Positions 23,809 through 34,629 of a stretch of DNA of 64,000 nt are shown here, piece by piece (positions within the stretch are counted from its first letter, which is position 1; the number at the start of each line of letters is the position of its first letter). The DNA lies in contig JAULJL010000005.1 in the NCBI GenBank assembly GCA_030761205.1, positions 8,829,501-8,893,500 of the forward strand, read 5' to 3'. This DNA is from Fremontodendron californicum. Lineage: Eukaryota > Streptophyta > Magnoliopsida > Malvales > Malvaceae. The position numbers and the translations under genes were made by a program. The notes under the pieces are model-generated. The model saw only the letters and a program-made list of their open reading frames with translations. It did no database searches and had not been told where the DNA came from.

Positions 23809-25361
23809 ATTTATTCAGTCATCAACATTTGCTTTTTTTCATAGATTTTTCTTTTGTCTACAGTTTCAACCTCGGATTTTACTATCACATGGAGATATAT
23901 TTTCTAAAATTTCTTTAGAAAAACATATATATATATATATATATATATATGTTCCCTTTAAACCATCGGTTCATTTGAAAATTCTTAGACTTTGGTCTTT
24001 TGCTAATTTTATAAAACTGAATCTCATATTTTTAGGCCTTCAAGTATACCATTTACTTGCATTTTGGTTTAAGAACTTGAAAGAAAGTCAAAACAACATA
24101 TTTTGGGCACAATATCAATAATCAGCAAAGTTGACCAAATATGCGTAAAACAATTGGGATTAAAGTAAAATTTGTCATTATAATAGAATTTAATATTTAA
24201 TTTTATTGAATTTTATCACTGTATTTTTAATTTCGTTGACTTTTGAACAAAAAGTAATGAGAATGAAATATTTCTCAGTATATTTTGTTAATGAAAATGA
24301 CAAACAATTTTATCAATGTACTTTCAATTTTGTAAATTTTGGGACAAAAAATAACAAAATTAAAATATGTCAGAGAATATTTTGTTAATACAAATGGCAA
24401 GTGTTCATAAATTCTATTATTTTATGTAAAAAAAAACAACAAAATTAAAAATATAATAGTAAAATTCAATAAAATTGGAGTTCGTATAATGACAAAATTC
24501 AATATTAACTTCTAATAAAGTCACAAATTTGACCTTAATACTAAAACTTTTGATAATTACTTATTACTTAGGATGATGGTATGCCAAAAATAGAGAAAAT
24601 TATGAAAGCAATTGTTACTCCTTTTTAAAATAGTTGAAGTTAACGTACAATAAAACTATAAATCTTCTTTTTTTTCTTTTTTAACTTTTTCATATGTACA
24701 CAAAAAAATATATTGATATCTATTTTAGTTTAAGATTGTAACAAAATATGTTTGGTAATTGATTTTGAATTTTTTTTTTTAATTTGAAAAAAAAAAAAAC
24801 TTTAAAAAGATGAATGTTCAAGTTGAACTTAAGCTATCTTATTTCCACTTTTTTTAGATGGATTGCTTGAAACATGGAGAACTTTTAACAAACAAGGCTA
24901 ACATCCAATGAACCATGTGATTTGGACTAATCAAATAATGATTAAATTTTTCATTCTTCATCAAGACAATATTGTCTTGCTCTTAGAAAAAAAAGAAAAA
25001 AAAAAAGAAGAAGATGAATTTCAATTTGATCATCACTTGATTATTCTTATCTCTTTGCAACCACCACTTAGCATAGATGTGGAAAGGTTACTAACTATAT
25101 GGATTGTCTCTTGCAGCTTCCTTATTTTGTAGTAGTAACAAATTAGCAATACAAAAAGCTTAGGATCATCATTATTTTGGAATTAAAACCCAATTAAGAA
25201 AAAAAATGTCTTTTTATAAGATTACATTCATAGTAAAAATTATAATCACAACCAAATAATCGCTATGTTTGAAAATTTGAATTTGAATTTCATTTGTTAT
25301 ATAAATTATGATAATGAAATGTATACATTATGTATAAATTAGTTAAGATTCAATATGATTA
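23809..25361. other. AT-rich intergenic DNA, no gene seen
   Basis: Only short chance frames are present. A TA run lies near 23923-23950. Confidence 0.5.
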
Positions 25362-25820
25362 TCTATAATATATATAAAAGCACGAATGTGAAGAATCTTT
25401 TGAACTGACGAAAATAGTCATCGTTGTTCACTATATTTCTAAATTGCCATTATAAATATTTTTTATTATTAATAAGATTTATTTAATTTATTAGTAAGAA
25501 GTTTAATTTTATTAAAACACTTTCGTTAAATAGATTAATATGATAATAAGTAAAAAAAAATTAAAAATTTATGTAGAATTATTTTATCTTAAAACTTTTA
25601 ATTTTTAACTAATTTGATATAAATAAAAAGTTAAAATTTACATTAAATTTTTTTTATCTTCATAATTAATTTTGCATTAATATAATAATTTGATATAATT
25701 TACACATAAAACAAATTTCGTATGCAAATTTTATTTATTTTTAAAATATATAATTATATACGCAAAAATAAATAAATTAATGAACATTCACATGCGAATG
25801 CATGTGATAACAAATACTAG
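25362..25820 (+). mobile_element. Helitron-like non-autonomous element
   Basis: The 5' end TCTATAATATATATAAAAGC follows an A, and the 3' end CTAG is followed by T, as expected of Helitrons inserting between A and T without target duplication. A short hairpin (ACATGC/GCATGT) lies just upstream of the 3' CTAG. No RepHel coding frame is present. Because these signals are short, the call is moderate. Confidence 0.55.
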
Positions 25821-27920
25821 TATATTTGAAAGGTATAAAATATGAATTTCAAATTCCTTATTAAATAGGCATCCAACAAATTTATAAATTTGAAAAATAA
25901 TCATGAATGTTATATTTACATATGTTTTATTACACATTTTATATTATTTTTGAAATCTAAATTCATATTTTGAAATCCAAATTCCTAAATGCAACTTTAA
26001 ATATTTATGTAATTGAATCAAACGTTCATACATGGCGAGATTTTGAATTTAGAAGTTTTAAGTCCTTTTGATTATAGAGAAAAAGCCTTTTGCAACTAGT
26101 TTAAAAAAAAAAAAAAAAATTCCTTTTTATCAATTATTGATTATAAATTTCAAATCAAATGGACTTGGAAGAGTTGTTAAAGTGGTATATTACATGTGCA
26201 AATTATAAAATCTATAATTGTATATTTGTATAATTATAAAATGTATAATTGTATATTTGTATATTACATGTGCAAATTATAAAATGTATAATTGTATATT
26301 TCAAATCAAATGGACTTGGAAGACTTGGAAGAGTTGTCAAATCAAATGGACTTCAAATCAAATTTATAATTGTATATTTTACAAATAAATAAAATTATAA
26401 AATGTATATTACATGTGCAAATTATTATACCAAATTAATATAAGGTTTATTATTTAATGTTAATATAAAATTAAAATTATGAAGATAAAAAAATCTGATA
26501 TAAATTTAAAAAAAAATTTGATATAAATTTTAAAAAAAAAAAATTGATATAAATTTAACTCTTTTACTTATCAAATAAATTTATTTAGTTTTTAAGATTA
26601 ATGAAAAATTAAAATTCTAAAAATAAAACAATGCGGTATAAACTTTTACCTCTTTTTTGTTTATTATTAAATAAATCTATTTAACCAAAGTCTTTTAAAG
26701 AAATTAATTTTTTACTTATAAATTAGATAATTTTATTAATAAATTTATTTAACGAAAGTTTTTCAATGAAATTAAATTTCTTACTTATAAATTGGATAAA
26801 TATTATTAATAAAATATTTGTAATGAAAATTTAAAAATATAGAAAAAAAAATTGCATTGCCCAAGCCCATTTCGGGCCTGCTCATAAGCCCATTTAATCA
26901 TTCATAAATTATTAAAATATTAAAAATTATTTTTATATTAATATATATTTCATAATTAAATTTAAATTTAAATAAAAAATAATATTTTAATAGATGAACA
27001 GTGATTAGGGCCAGGCCGGATCATGAAAATCACTGTCCAAGCCTGGCTCAATACGAGTCGAACGGACTGCCCGATCCATGAGCAGGTTTATGAACAACAA
27101 TGATTATTTTCGTCAAATATTCAAAAAAAAAATCGCAACTATACTTTTGTATATATTATAAAATATTTTTAAAAACAAGAGAGTTTCCATATCATACTTA
27201 TTTGTATTTTTAAAATATTTGTTTTCTTTGTATTTATAATTGTCCATGCTTCTCCTCCTATAAAGCACCTTTTCTAATAAAAATTTGTAAATTTAGGAAA
27301 GAATTGTAAGTTCTAAAATATGAGGAAGTGAGTGCATTATTGTTTTTGTAGTTAGAGTACAATTATCATCAATTATGGTTACAAAATGAAGTTCAGCCGA
27401 CACAAAGTTCTTCTTCTTGACTAAACCATGCTATATATGAAAATATAGCTTCTCTACCCCAAACATTTATAAATAAAGAAAAGAGAAATTATCATATTCA
27501 TTGATTGTGGAATTATTAGATTTCACGGGCATGATTAATAAGATAACACATATCTTTAAGATATAATAAAAAAATTAAAAAAATAAAACATATGACAATT
27601 TTTTATAAAATTAAAAAAAAAACTACATCGTCAATGTATCAAAAACGAATTCCCAAAAGAAAAATTAGATTGATATGATTTTTTTTAGCATAATTTGGTC
27701 ACAAAAACAAAGCATATATAATTAACCAATATCATATTGTGCTCTTCCTTACAATTGATCTGCCTCAAATGTTGAGCTAAGAGGTGTATAAATCCAATCA
27801 ATCAAGGTGTAGAATTGTCAAAGATCAAAAAAAAAATTTACATTAAATTTTACCTTGGAAAAACAAGTAAATTTAATTTTGTAACTAGAAATTTTTTTTG
27901 AAAATATATCATAACTAAGA
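25821..27920. other. AT-rich DNA with short internal repeats
   Basis: At 26180-26420 phrases such as ATTACATGTGCAAATTATAA and AAATCAAATGGACTTGGAAG recur several times in scrambled order. No gene is seen. A decayed hAT MITE lies at about 26860-27092. Confidence 0.5.
26860..27092. mobile_element. Decayed hAT-like MITE of the GGGCC family
   Basis: The right end (GATCCATGAGCAGGTTTA) and the subterminal part, with ACGGACTGCCCGATCC, match the family at 18877-19150. The left end reads only as TTGCCCAAGCCCATTTCGGG without a proper terminus, and no target duplication is clear. Limits are approximate. Confidence 0.5.
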
Positions 27921-28053
27921 CTTTTTTTTGTAAAAAAATACTGTAATCTAAAGATAGAAAAAAGGATTGTAGATATTGGAATTCAAATTTTAGACTTGCT
28001 AGATGACAACACTTAAAGGTGACTGCATGAACCAATTGAGCTAAACTCCAAAT
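27921..28053 (-). mobile_element. SINE-like tRNA-derived repeat, copy 1
   Basis: On the minus strand it reads GAGTTTAGCTCAATTGGTTCA, like a tRNA A box, later a degenerate B box around AAAATTTGAATTCC, and ends in an A-rich tail (the T run at 27922-27929 on the plus strand). It resembles the better-preserved copy at 48605-48725. Confidence 0.5.
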
Positions 28054-30919
28054 TCTAACAGTTGCATTATTGTATTTCAAGCTTAGAAAGATTGGTGGAC
28101 CCTAATCAATTAAACCTTCAATAGTTGCCTGAGATATATGACACAATAACAAATGATCTTAAATGCAGCAAATTAAAGAGATCATATTTAGCTTAAAATA
28201 AATCTACAAAAATTAAATTTGCAAAACTAACTGAATTTTCATGAGACAAAGACTCTTCACTTACAAACCAAAACCAAAAAAAAATTTGAGAGAGTAGCAG
28301 CTCAGTGAGTCCCAGTAGTGATGAACATTATGGAAACCCAATAAATAATTCCAAAGGGTAGAAAACTTCTATAAAGTAAAGTCCCACCTAATTTAATCTA
28401 ATAATTTCAATCAATTTGCCCCTCAACCATAATAAAATAGGGGAAACTTTTGTTGCTTGCTAGTCATCTTCAATTCCCCACCATACAAAAAAACTTAATT
28501 GCATGTCTCTTTTTCAACTTTGTTTATACAAAGTTGAACCTTGCTTACTGAAATTAATAATTTATGTTCATTTAAGTACTTTCAGATTAGTATAATATTT
28601 GTAAAATTTTGATAATTTTTTTTAATTACAGAATCACTAAATTTTGGATTAAAAAAACCTTTTTCCTATATCATAAACTTAGTCTCTATTCCTTAAAACC
28701 TAAAATCTTTAAATTGAAGTTTAAAGTTCCAAGTATTTAGATTTTAATGTCCCTCCCAGATTTTAATTTTGATATGTTTCATTGTTTTGAACTTAAGATT
28801 TCTATCTTTAAGAGCATTGTAAAAGTTAAAAAGATAACCAACCTAAGTACCTTAATTAGCTAGTTTATAATTACCTAATTAAACTTACCACATTTTATTT
28901 TTTTATTAATCTTGAAAAACAGTTTGGAAGAAGTAGAGGATGTCAACTATAGAGTTGTAGCAGAGTTGTGGCAATCATGTTCTTGGTTCCAACATCTTCT
29001 AAATTCATCTAATCTAATGATCAACTAATTAAGTTAGTTATCATTGCATACTCTCTCATTAGTAGTCTTAATTGTTCTTTAGTTAATTAACAAAGAAATT
29101 GTAGGTCCATTTTTACGACCATTTAACTTATATAACTTGGATTAGATAGTCAAATCAAATAGAATTTGGGTATATAGAATTCTTCCTTGATTAGAGAAAT
29201 GTAAATTTTTGCAAATATTAAGTTTTAGGGATAATGCACTTTGAATATTTTGTTTGATGACAAGTCAAGTGCATTTATTTTCTACTTAAAAGAGTTAGGT
29301 TCAAAAAGCCTTACTAAATTTTCTCGACATATATCTATCAACTGTCATCAAATTTTCTCATGTATACGTGTTATATATATATTTTTTTATGTCAGTTATA
29401 CAAATATAAACACAACATAAATTATTAAATATTTTAAAATTTTAAATACAAATATGATATGTGTATTAAACGTATCGTGTTAATCATGTTAATCGTATTT
29501 AAACATGTCGTATCGTATTTATTACACTGTTTCATATTTATTAAACATGTCGTATTCGTGTCGTATTTTTATATCCCGTATCCAAAATTATCAAATATAC
29601 ATTAAGTGAAAGAAAATTAATAAAATACAATTTATCAACAATTATATAATGTAATATATATTATGAACTCGGTAAAGGAGAAAAGATTAATTGTTATTTA
29701 TTAAGATTTATTTTTTTAAGATTTTTCTCCAAATCCAACATATGTGTTATTGGAGTTGCCATTAAATCAAATCATGATTAACATAATTGTGGAATTGACT
29801 TTTTCAAGTTAGTGAGGCACAAATCTTGTCTTATGTTTTTTCTCTTTATAAAGTGATAATTTGGATATATATTAATGTAAAGTTGTAAACAACTCAAATG
29901 AAATGACATCATTTCCATAATAGTTTTATCTAAAATGTTTAATCTCTCTCTCTCTCTCTCTCTTTTTAAATACGATCTTACATGTATTACAGAAAAGTTT
30001 CTTTCTTGTTATGCACTCCATTTTACAAAATTTAAGATTCAAACTCGTAAATTTTAAATCAAAATCTCATTCTAAAAATTAGAAAAGTCTCTTTAAAGTG
30101 AATGTTGTGTGTGGTTTTATTTAGTCATAATATAAGGAATATTTACATTTTTCTCATAATTAATCTAGCCAACAAAGGTTTAATTAGCTTAACGCAAACC
30201 AAATTAAAGCTTAAGCTTAAGCAGGGTGAGGTTTTTAGTGGATTAAATTTGTATTTTAGTGGTAGATGGACAATCAAAATTAAAATATATAAAGAACCCT
30301 TTTTTACATGAAAACAAAAGGTTAATATATTAAAAAAGTTTTTGAATTATTTTTTTTAAGTAAATTTTTATATTTTTATTGTAAACAAATAAATCATTAT
30401 CTTTTGATTTGTATCCAAATAAACTTTCATTTTAAATAAAAAATGATTTATATTAAAGGTTTATTTAGGTATAAATTAAAGATTAAGAGTTTATTTGAAT
30501 ACAAATTAAATGACAAAAGCTTATTTTAATACAAATTAAAGTTTAAAGACTTGTTTAGATGCAATAAAAATATAAAATATTATTTAGATAAAATAATAAA
30601 ATTTAGGAGCTTTTTATTATTTTAACCAAATGAAAATGACTAGCTTTGTCCTTAGTAGACTTGAGGCAAATTTTTTATTCTTTGTTAGGTTTTGTTATTA
30701 TTTTTTTTTGGGTGTAAACTCAGGGTGTCCTCCCATTTCCACTTTTATGGTTGATGAAAGCCTAATTCCTGTCTGGCCGGGAGTGTAATGGTAAAGCCCT
30801 CCCAACATTGGAGACTCCTAAAATTCGAACCTTGGTTCTCATTTAGGGGGTTAGAGCCACTAACCACTCCAACCAACCAAATGTTGGTTATTAGGCTTTG
30901 TTATGAATTTACTCAAATG

Positions 30920-30956
<37 letters not shown>

Positions 30957-31150
30957 AATGAAAGTTTACCTTTTTGTTTATTCTCTGTGAATGGCTATTA
31001 TGAGTTTGAGTTATTTTTCAGTGTTTTTGAGCATCAAAACTTTAATAAATTTAAGAAGGGAATGGTTCATTGTGAGTGAAAAGATTGTTGATTTTTGGTC
31101 TTTAAATGTGAGCTCTAGCAAGCAAGGCAAATTCTTTCATCAAACAATCA
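28054..31150. other. AT-rich intergenic DNA, no gene seen
   Basis: It contains a (TC)n run at 29943-29963 and a TA run near 30921-30951. Near 29470-29580 CGTATCGTATT-type phrases repeat. At about 30770-30890 there is a possible SINE-like stretch (AATGGTAAAGCCC, then AAATTCGAACCTTGG). No credible coding frame was found. Confidence 0.45.
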
Positions 31151-31642
31151 CATTACGTCAAATTTGACATATAACAGCATTTTGAAATGAATTATTACTA
31201 TAACATAAGATAGTATTTATTCATGTGCTGTATATGTGGCTGCATCCTTATGTCTTTAGTAGCATTTTTACATATGTATAATAACACTTATCAAAATGCT
31301 GTTATTTTTACTTTATAACAGCTTTTCATGACCTTTTGCATGCATTTTTTATTTGCTGCAAAAGATCTCAATGATAGTAATTATAAGTGCTACCAAAAGT
31401 ACTTTTATATGATAAGATTTATAACAGCACATGTTAAATGCTTTTAAAAATTTTAAAAATGCTGTAATTATTGCCCATTATAATATATAACAGCAATATG
31501 TAAAATGCTGTCAAAGTATTGTCCATTATAATATATAACAACAATATGTAAAATGCTCTCAAAGTATTGCCTTTGCTATTTTTAACAACATTTGATAAAT
31601 GCTATAAAAAAAATGTTGTCTAAAACTAATTTTGGCGTAATG
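31151..31642. mobile_element. CACTA-like non-autonomous element, 492 bp
   Basis: The left end is CATTACGTCAAATTTGAC and the right end, read inward, is CATTACGCCAAAATTAG, resembling the CACTACGCCAAAA ends of plant CACTA elements. A 3-bp duplication TCA flanks it (31148-31150 and 31643-31645). Inside, a roughly 50-base unit containing ATAACAGCAATATGTAAAAT is repeated near 31487 and 31536. No transposase is present. Confidence 0.7.
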
Positions 31643-31649
31643 TCACCAG

Positions 31650-31819
31650 TAGAGGTGCTCATGGGCCGGGCTGCAGCCCGAATTTTTTTTGGTTTCTATG
31701 CCCAGGCCCGACCAGCCGGTCCATATTCACTGTTTATTATATTAAAAAATATATATTTTTAAAAAAATTAAATGTAAAAAAATATTATTTTTTAATTAGA
31801 TGAACAGTGAGCAGGTCTA
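31650..31819. mobile_element. hAT-like MITE, 170 bp
   Basis: The left end is TAGAGGTGCTCATGGGCCGG and the right end GTGAGCAGGTCTA. The perfect 8-bp duplication GTCACCAG flanks it (31642-31649 and 31820-31827). It landed seven bases beyond the CACTA-like element, so its target site overlaps that element's last base and duplication. Confidence 0.9.
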
Positions 31820-31827
31820 GTCACCAG

Positions 31828-32902
31828 AAAGTTTTCTTTTTAAACCATAATTTAATCACTAATGATTTAATTTGGTAGTTCAATAGCATCTATTTGTTTT
31901 AAAAAGCCAACTATGATATAAATATAAATAAAGAGATGGAGGATTTTTTATTATTATTATTATTGTACTATAGCTATATTCCTTTTGCTAAAAAAATAAA
32001 ATTAAACTATTTTTAGCAAGCTAAGGCCAATTATTCTGTCAAATTATCTTAACTTATTTATTTAAGAAAGACTGGGTATAATCTGGCTATCAAGATTCTG
32101 ATGAATAAAGAAATAAGAAATTGATTGTATCATTGCTTATGTTATGACCTTAATTAATTAACAAACAATATTTTAAGAACATTTGATATGTTTTTCATTA
32201 TGGTAAATACAGTGAACTTTATTTAATCAAATACCAATATATATGAACCGTTACATAATATATTTTATTTTATTGCATCTTAACTTTTCAAATCATATTT
32301 TTAATCGAGTACAAGTTTTTTTTCTTTTTGTTAAAAGAACATGTGAGAAATTATTAATATATTTTTGAGTTTATATTTGATACATTGACAGTTTATAAGA
32401 TTTATACATGAACCATAATAAAACACCTCATTAATAAGCAAAACATAATTAATATTTATTTATAACCCCTTCCTTATTATTTTATCTTACTCATTAATGA
32501 AGTGTCTTAATGTGGTTCACTGACAGTGTATGGATTTTATATACTGTTAGTACATCAAATACAAACTCTATATTTTTTATATGTAAAAATTTTAAATTGT
32601 ACTAGTCCTTCACAGACTCACTATGTGTGTGAAACGATAAATAATTTATTATTTAAATAAATATTAATAAAAATGTTATAAATTTAAAAATATAAAAGAG
32701 AAAAAAAATTTAACCTACAATTTTGAAATATAAAGAAAAAACAGATACAATTATCATTTTAAAAACAAGTGATTTAAGAAGTCATTTTAAATTATATTTT
32801 CAAGAAAATTAAAAGATGAATATATCTCTATTACTATTTATTTATTACTTCATTTTCTTTTTAATAAATTTTTTATTGAATTGATATCACTTTATTCATA
32901 AT
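31828..32902. other. AT-rich intergenic DNA, no gene seen
   Basis: I see nothing beyond AT-rich sequence and chance short frames. ATTAATATTTATTT-like stretches are common. Confidence 0.5.
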
Positions 32903-33187
32903 TAGACATATTCATAGATTAGATTGATCGAGCCTAACTTTAATGAACAAAGGAAATCTTTACCCAAATCCTGATTAGTCAGATCTATCAGGCCTTAAAG
33001 GCCAACTTTTTTTTTAATATAAAAATTTGTTATATTTTATAATTAAAATTTTAAAAAATATCTTTATTAGTTAAAAATAATTCTGAATCGATTCAAATCC
33101 GAATTTAAAAAAATCTTATTCAAAGCTCAATCTAAATCAAATCGAACCTATTGTATCGAACGATAATTCAACTCTCCGACAAATCTA
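32903..33187. mobile_element. Old hAT-like MITE copy
   Basis: The left end TAGACATATTCATAGATT and the right end, read inward, TAGATTTGTCGGAG are diverged versions of the 18877-19150 termini. The flanking 8-mers TTCATAAT and CTCATGAC match at only five of eight positions, consistent with an old insertion. Confidence 0.5.
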
Positions 33188-33372
33188 CTCATGACACCAA
33201 ACTCAAACTATAATCATAATATAGATAGTTTAAAGTGATTTTTCTCATGTATAAATTCAACCTGATTCATTTCAGAATTCGTATCTAAAACCTCAAAATT
33301 TTTGACATGGATGCTCAAATTTCAAGCCTTAAGAAAAGAAATGAAAATAATATAGTAGTGCTAAAAAAATTA

Positions 33373-33957
33373 GGGAAAATATGAAAAACATGCAGTGCAC
33401 AGTAAATTTATTGTGAAATGGTATAATGAATAAAAGTTATTTGAAAAAGAGAAATGAATAATTAGAAATTATTAAAAAGGATATTGTAAAGACAAAATAA
33501 TCCTTGATAAAAAAACTTTCTCCTCTTTTTTTCTTTTATTTTTTAATTTACTTTTTAATTAAAAAATAAATATTCTGAAAATAAAAAATTTTTAATTTTA
33601 AAAAATAAATTTTTAAATTTTTTATTTACTTTTTTTAATTAAAAAATTTTAAAAAATAAAAATAATATGCCTAAAATTAATTTTTCTTTATTTTTTTAAA
33701 TTTTTTTAAATTTTTAAAAAAATATATATTTAAGTATTTTATTTTTTAAATTTATTTTCAATTAAAATTTTTAAAAAATAATATTTCCTTAATGAAAGAA
33801 AAAGGAAAAGTAAGTTTTTTCATGAAGGGTAATTTTGTCTTTACAATATCCTTTATAATAATTTTTAATTATTCATTTCTCTTTTTTAAATAACTTTTAT
33901 TCATTATATCATTTCACAATAATTCTACTGTGGACTGTATATTTTTCATATTTTTCC
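33373..33957. mobile_element. Mutator-like MITE, 585 bp, copy 2
   Basis: Same family, length and orientation as 8879-9463, starting GGGAAAATATGAAAAACATG. The 9-bp duplication AAAAAATTA is perfect (33364-33372 and 33958-33966). The right terminus has a one-base change (TTTTTCC). Internal sequence is largely collinear with copy 1. Confidence 0.92.
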
Positions 33958-34629
33958 AAAAAATTATTATTCTATTTATCAAAATGAAAATGCCCAACAA
34001 ATTAATTCCTTTTCAAAAAAATAGTTGGTAAATAAAGTAGAAATTCAAAGTATAGTGGGCACGTACTTCATTTCTTTGTTTTATGAAACAACCATGACTC
34101 AATGACCCAGTCTCCCTTCTACCACTCTCCTTTCTTGAAAAAGCAGAATAGGCCATTTTCAAGTCTCTTTTGAGTCCCTGAAAAAGTTAACATCTTTGAC
34201 AGTCCAAAGAAACAACCCATGGCCATTTCTGTAACTTCACCTAAAAGGAAACAAAGTAAAAAAAAACCCAACAGTTTCAAGCTATGTGTTGTGTTCTTTT
34301 ATGTTGTGGCCACTCTAGAGACAAGAAATACCAACCAAAATAATTTGGTTTTTTTTTTCTTCAACTTCTTGTTCTTCTTTCTTGTTAAATCTTATAACTG
34401 GATTGTAGCAAAGCAAGGAAAAGACCAATTTTTTCACTCTCTTTCTGATCTTGATAGCTGAAAAAAAAAAAAAAGGTTCATCAGTTATATTTAACATTAC
34501 ATTTTTCATTCTCTTCTTCAAAAATGTCAGCATATTAGCTAGCAGTAGCTTTGTCCAAGTTCCTCTCTTTCTTTTTCCTTGTTAAAAACATCAAACTTCT
34601 TCAGCTATCTGATTCTTCTCATTATCAAC

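Noticed and set aside
34219..34461. 80-codon frame upstream of the WEB gene
   Set aside because: It is low-complexity, T-rich and lies in the presumed promoter and leader; no family recognised.
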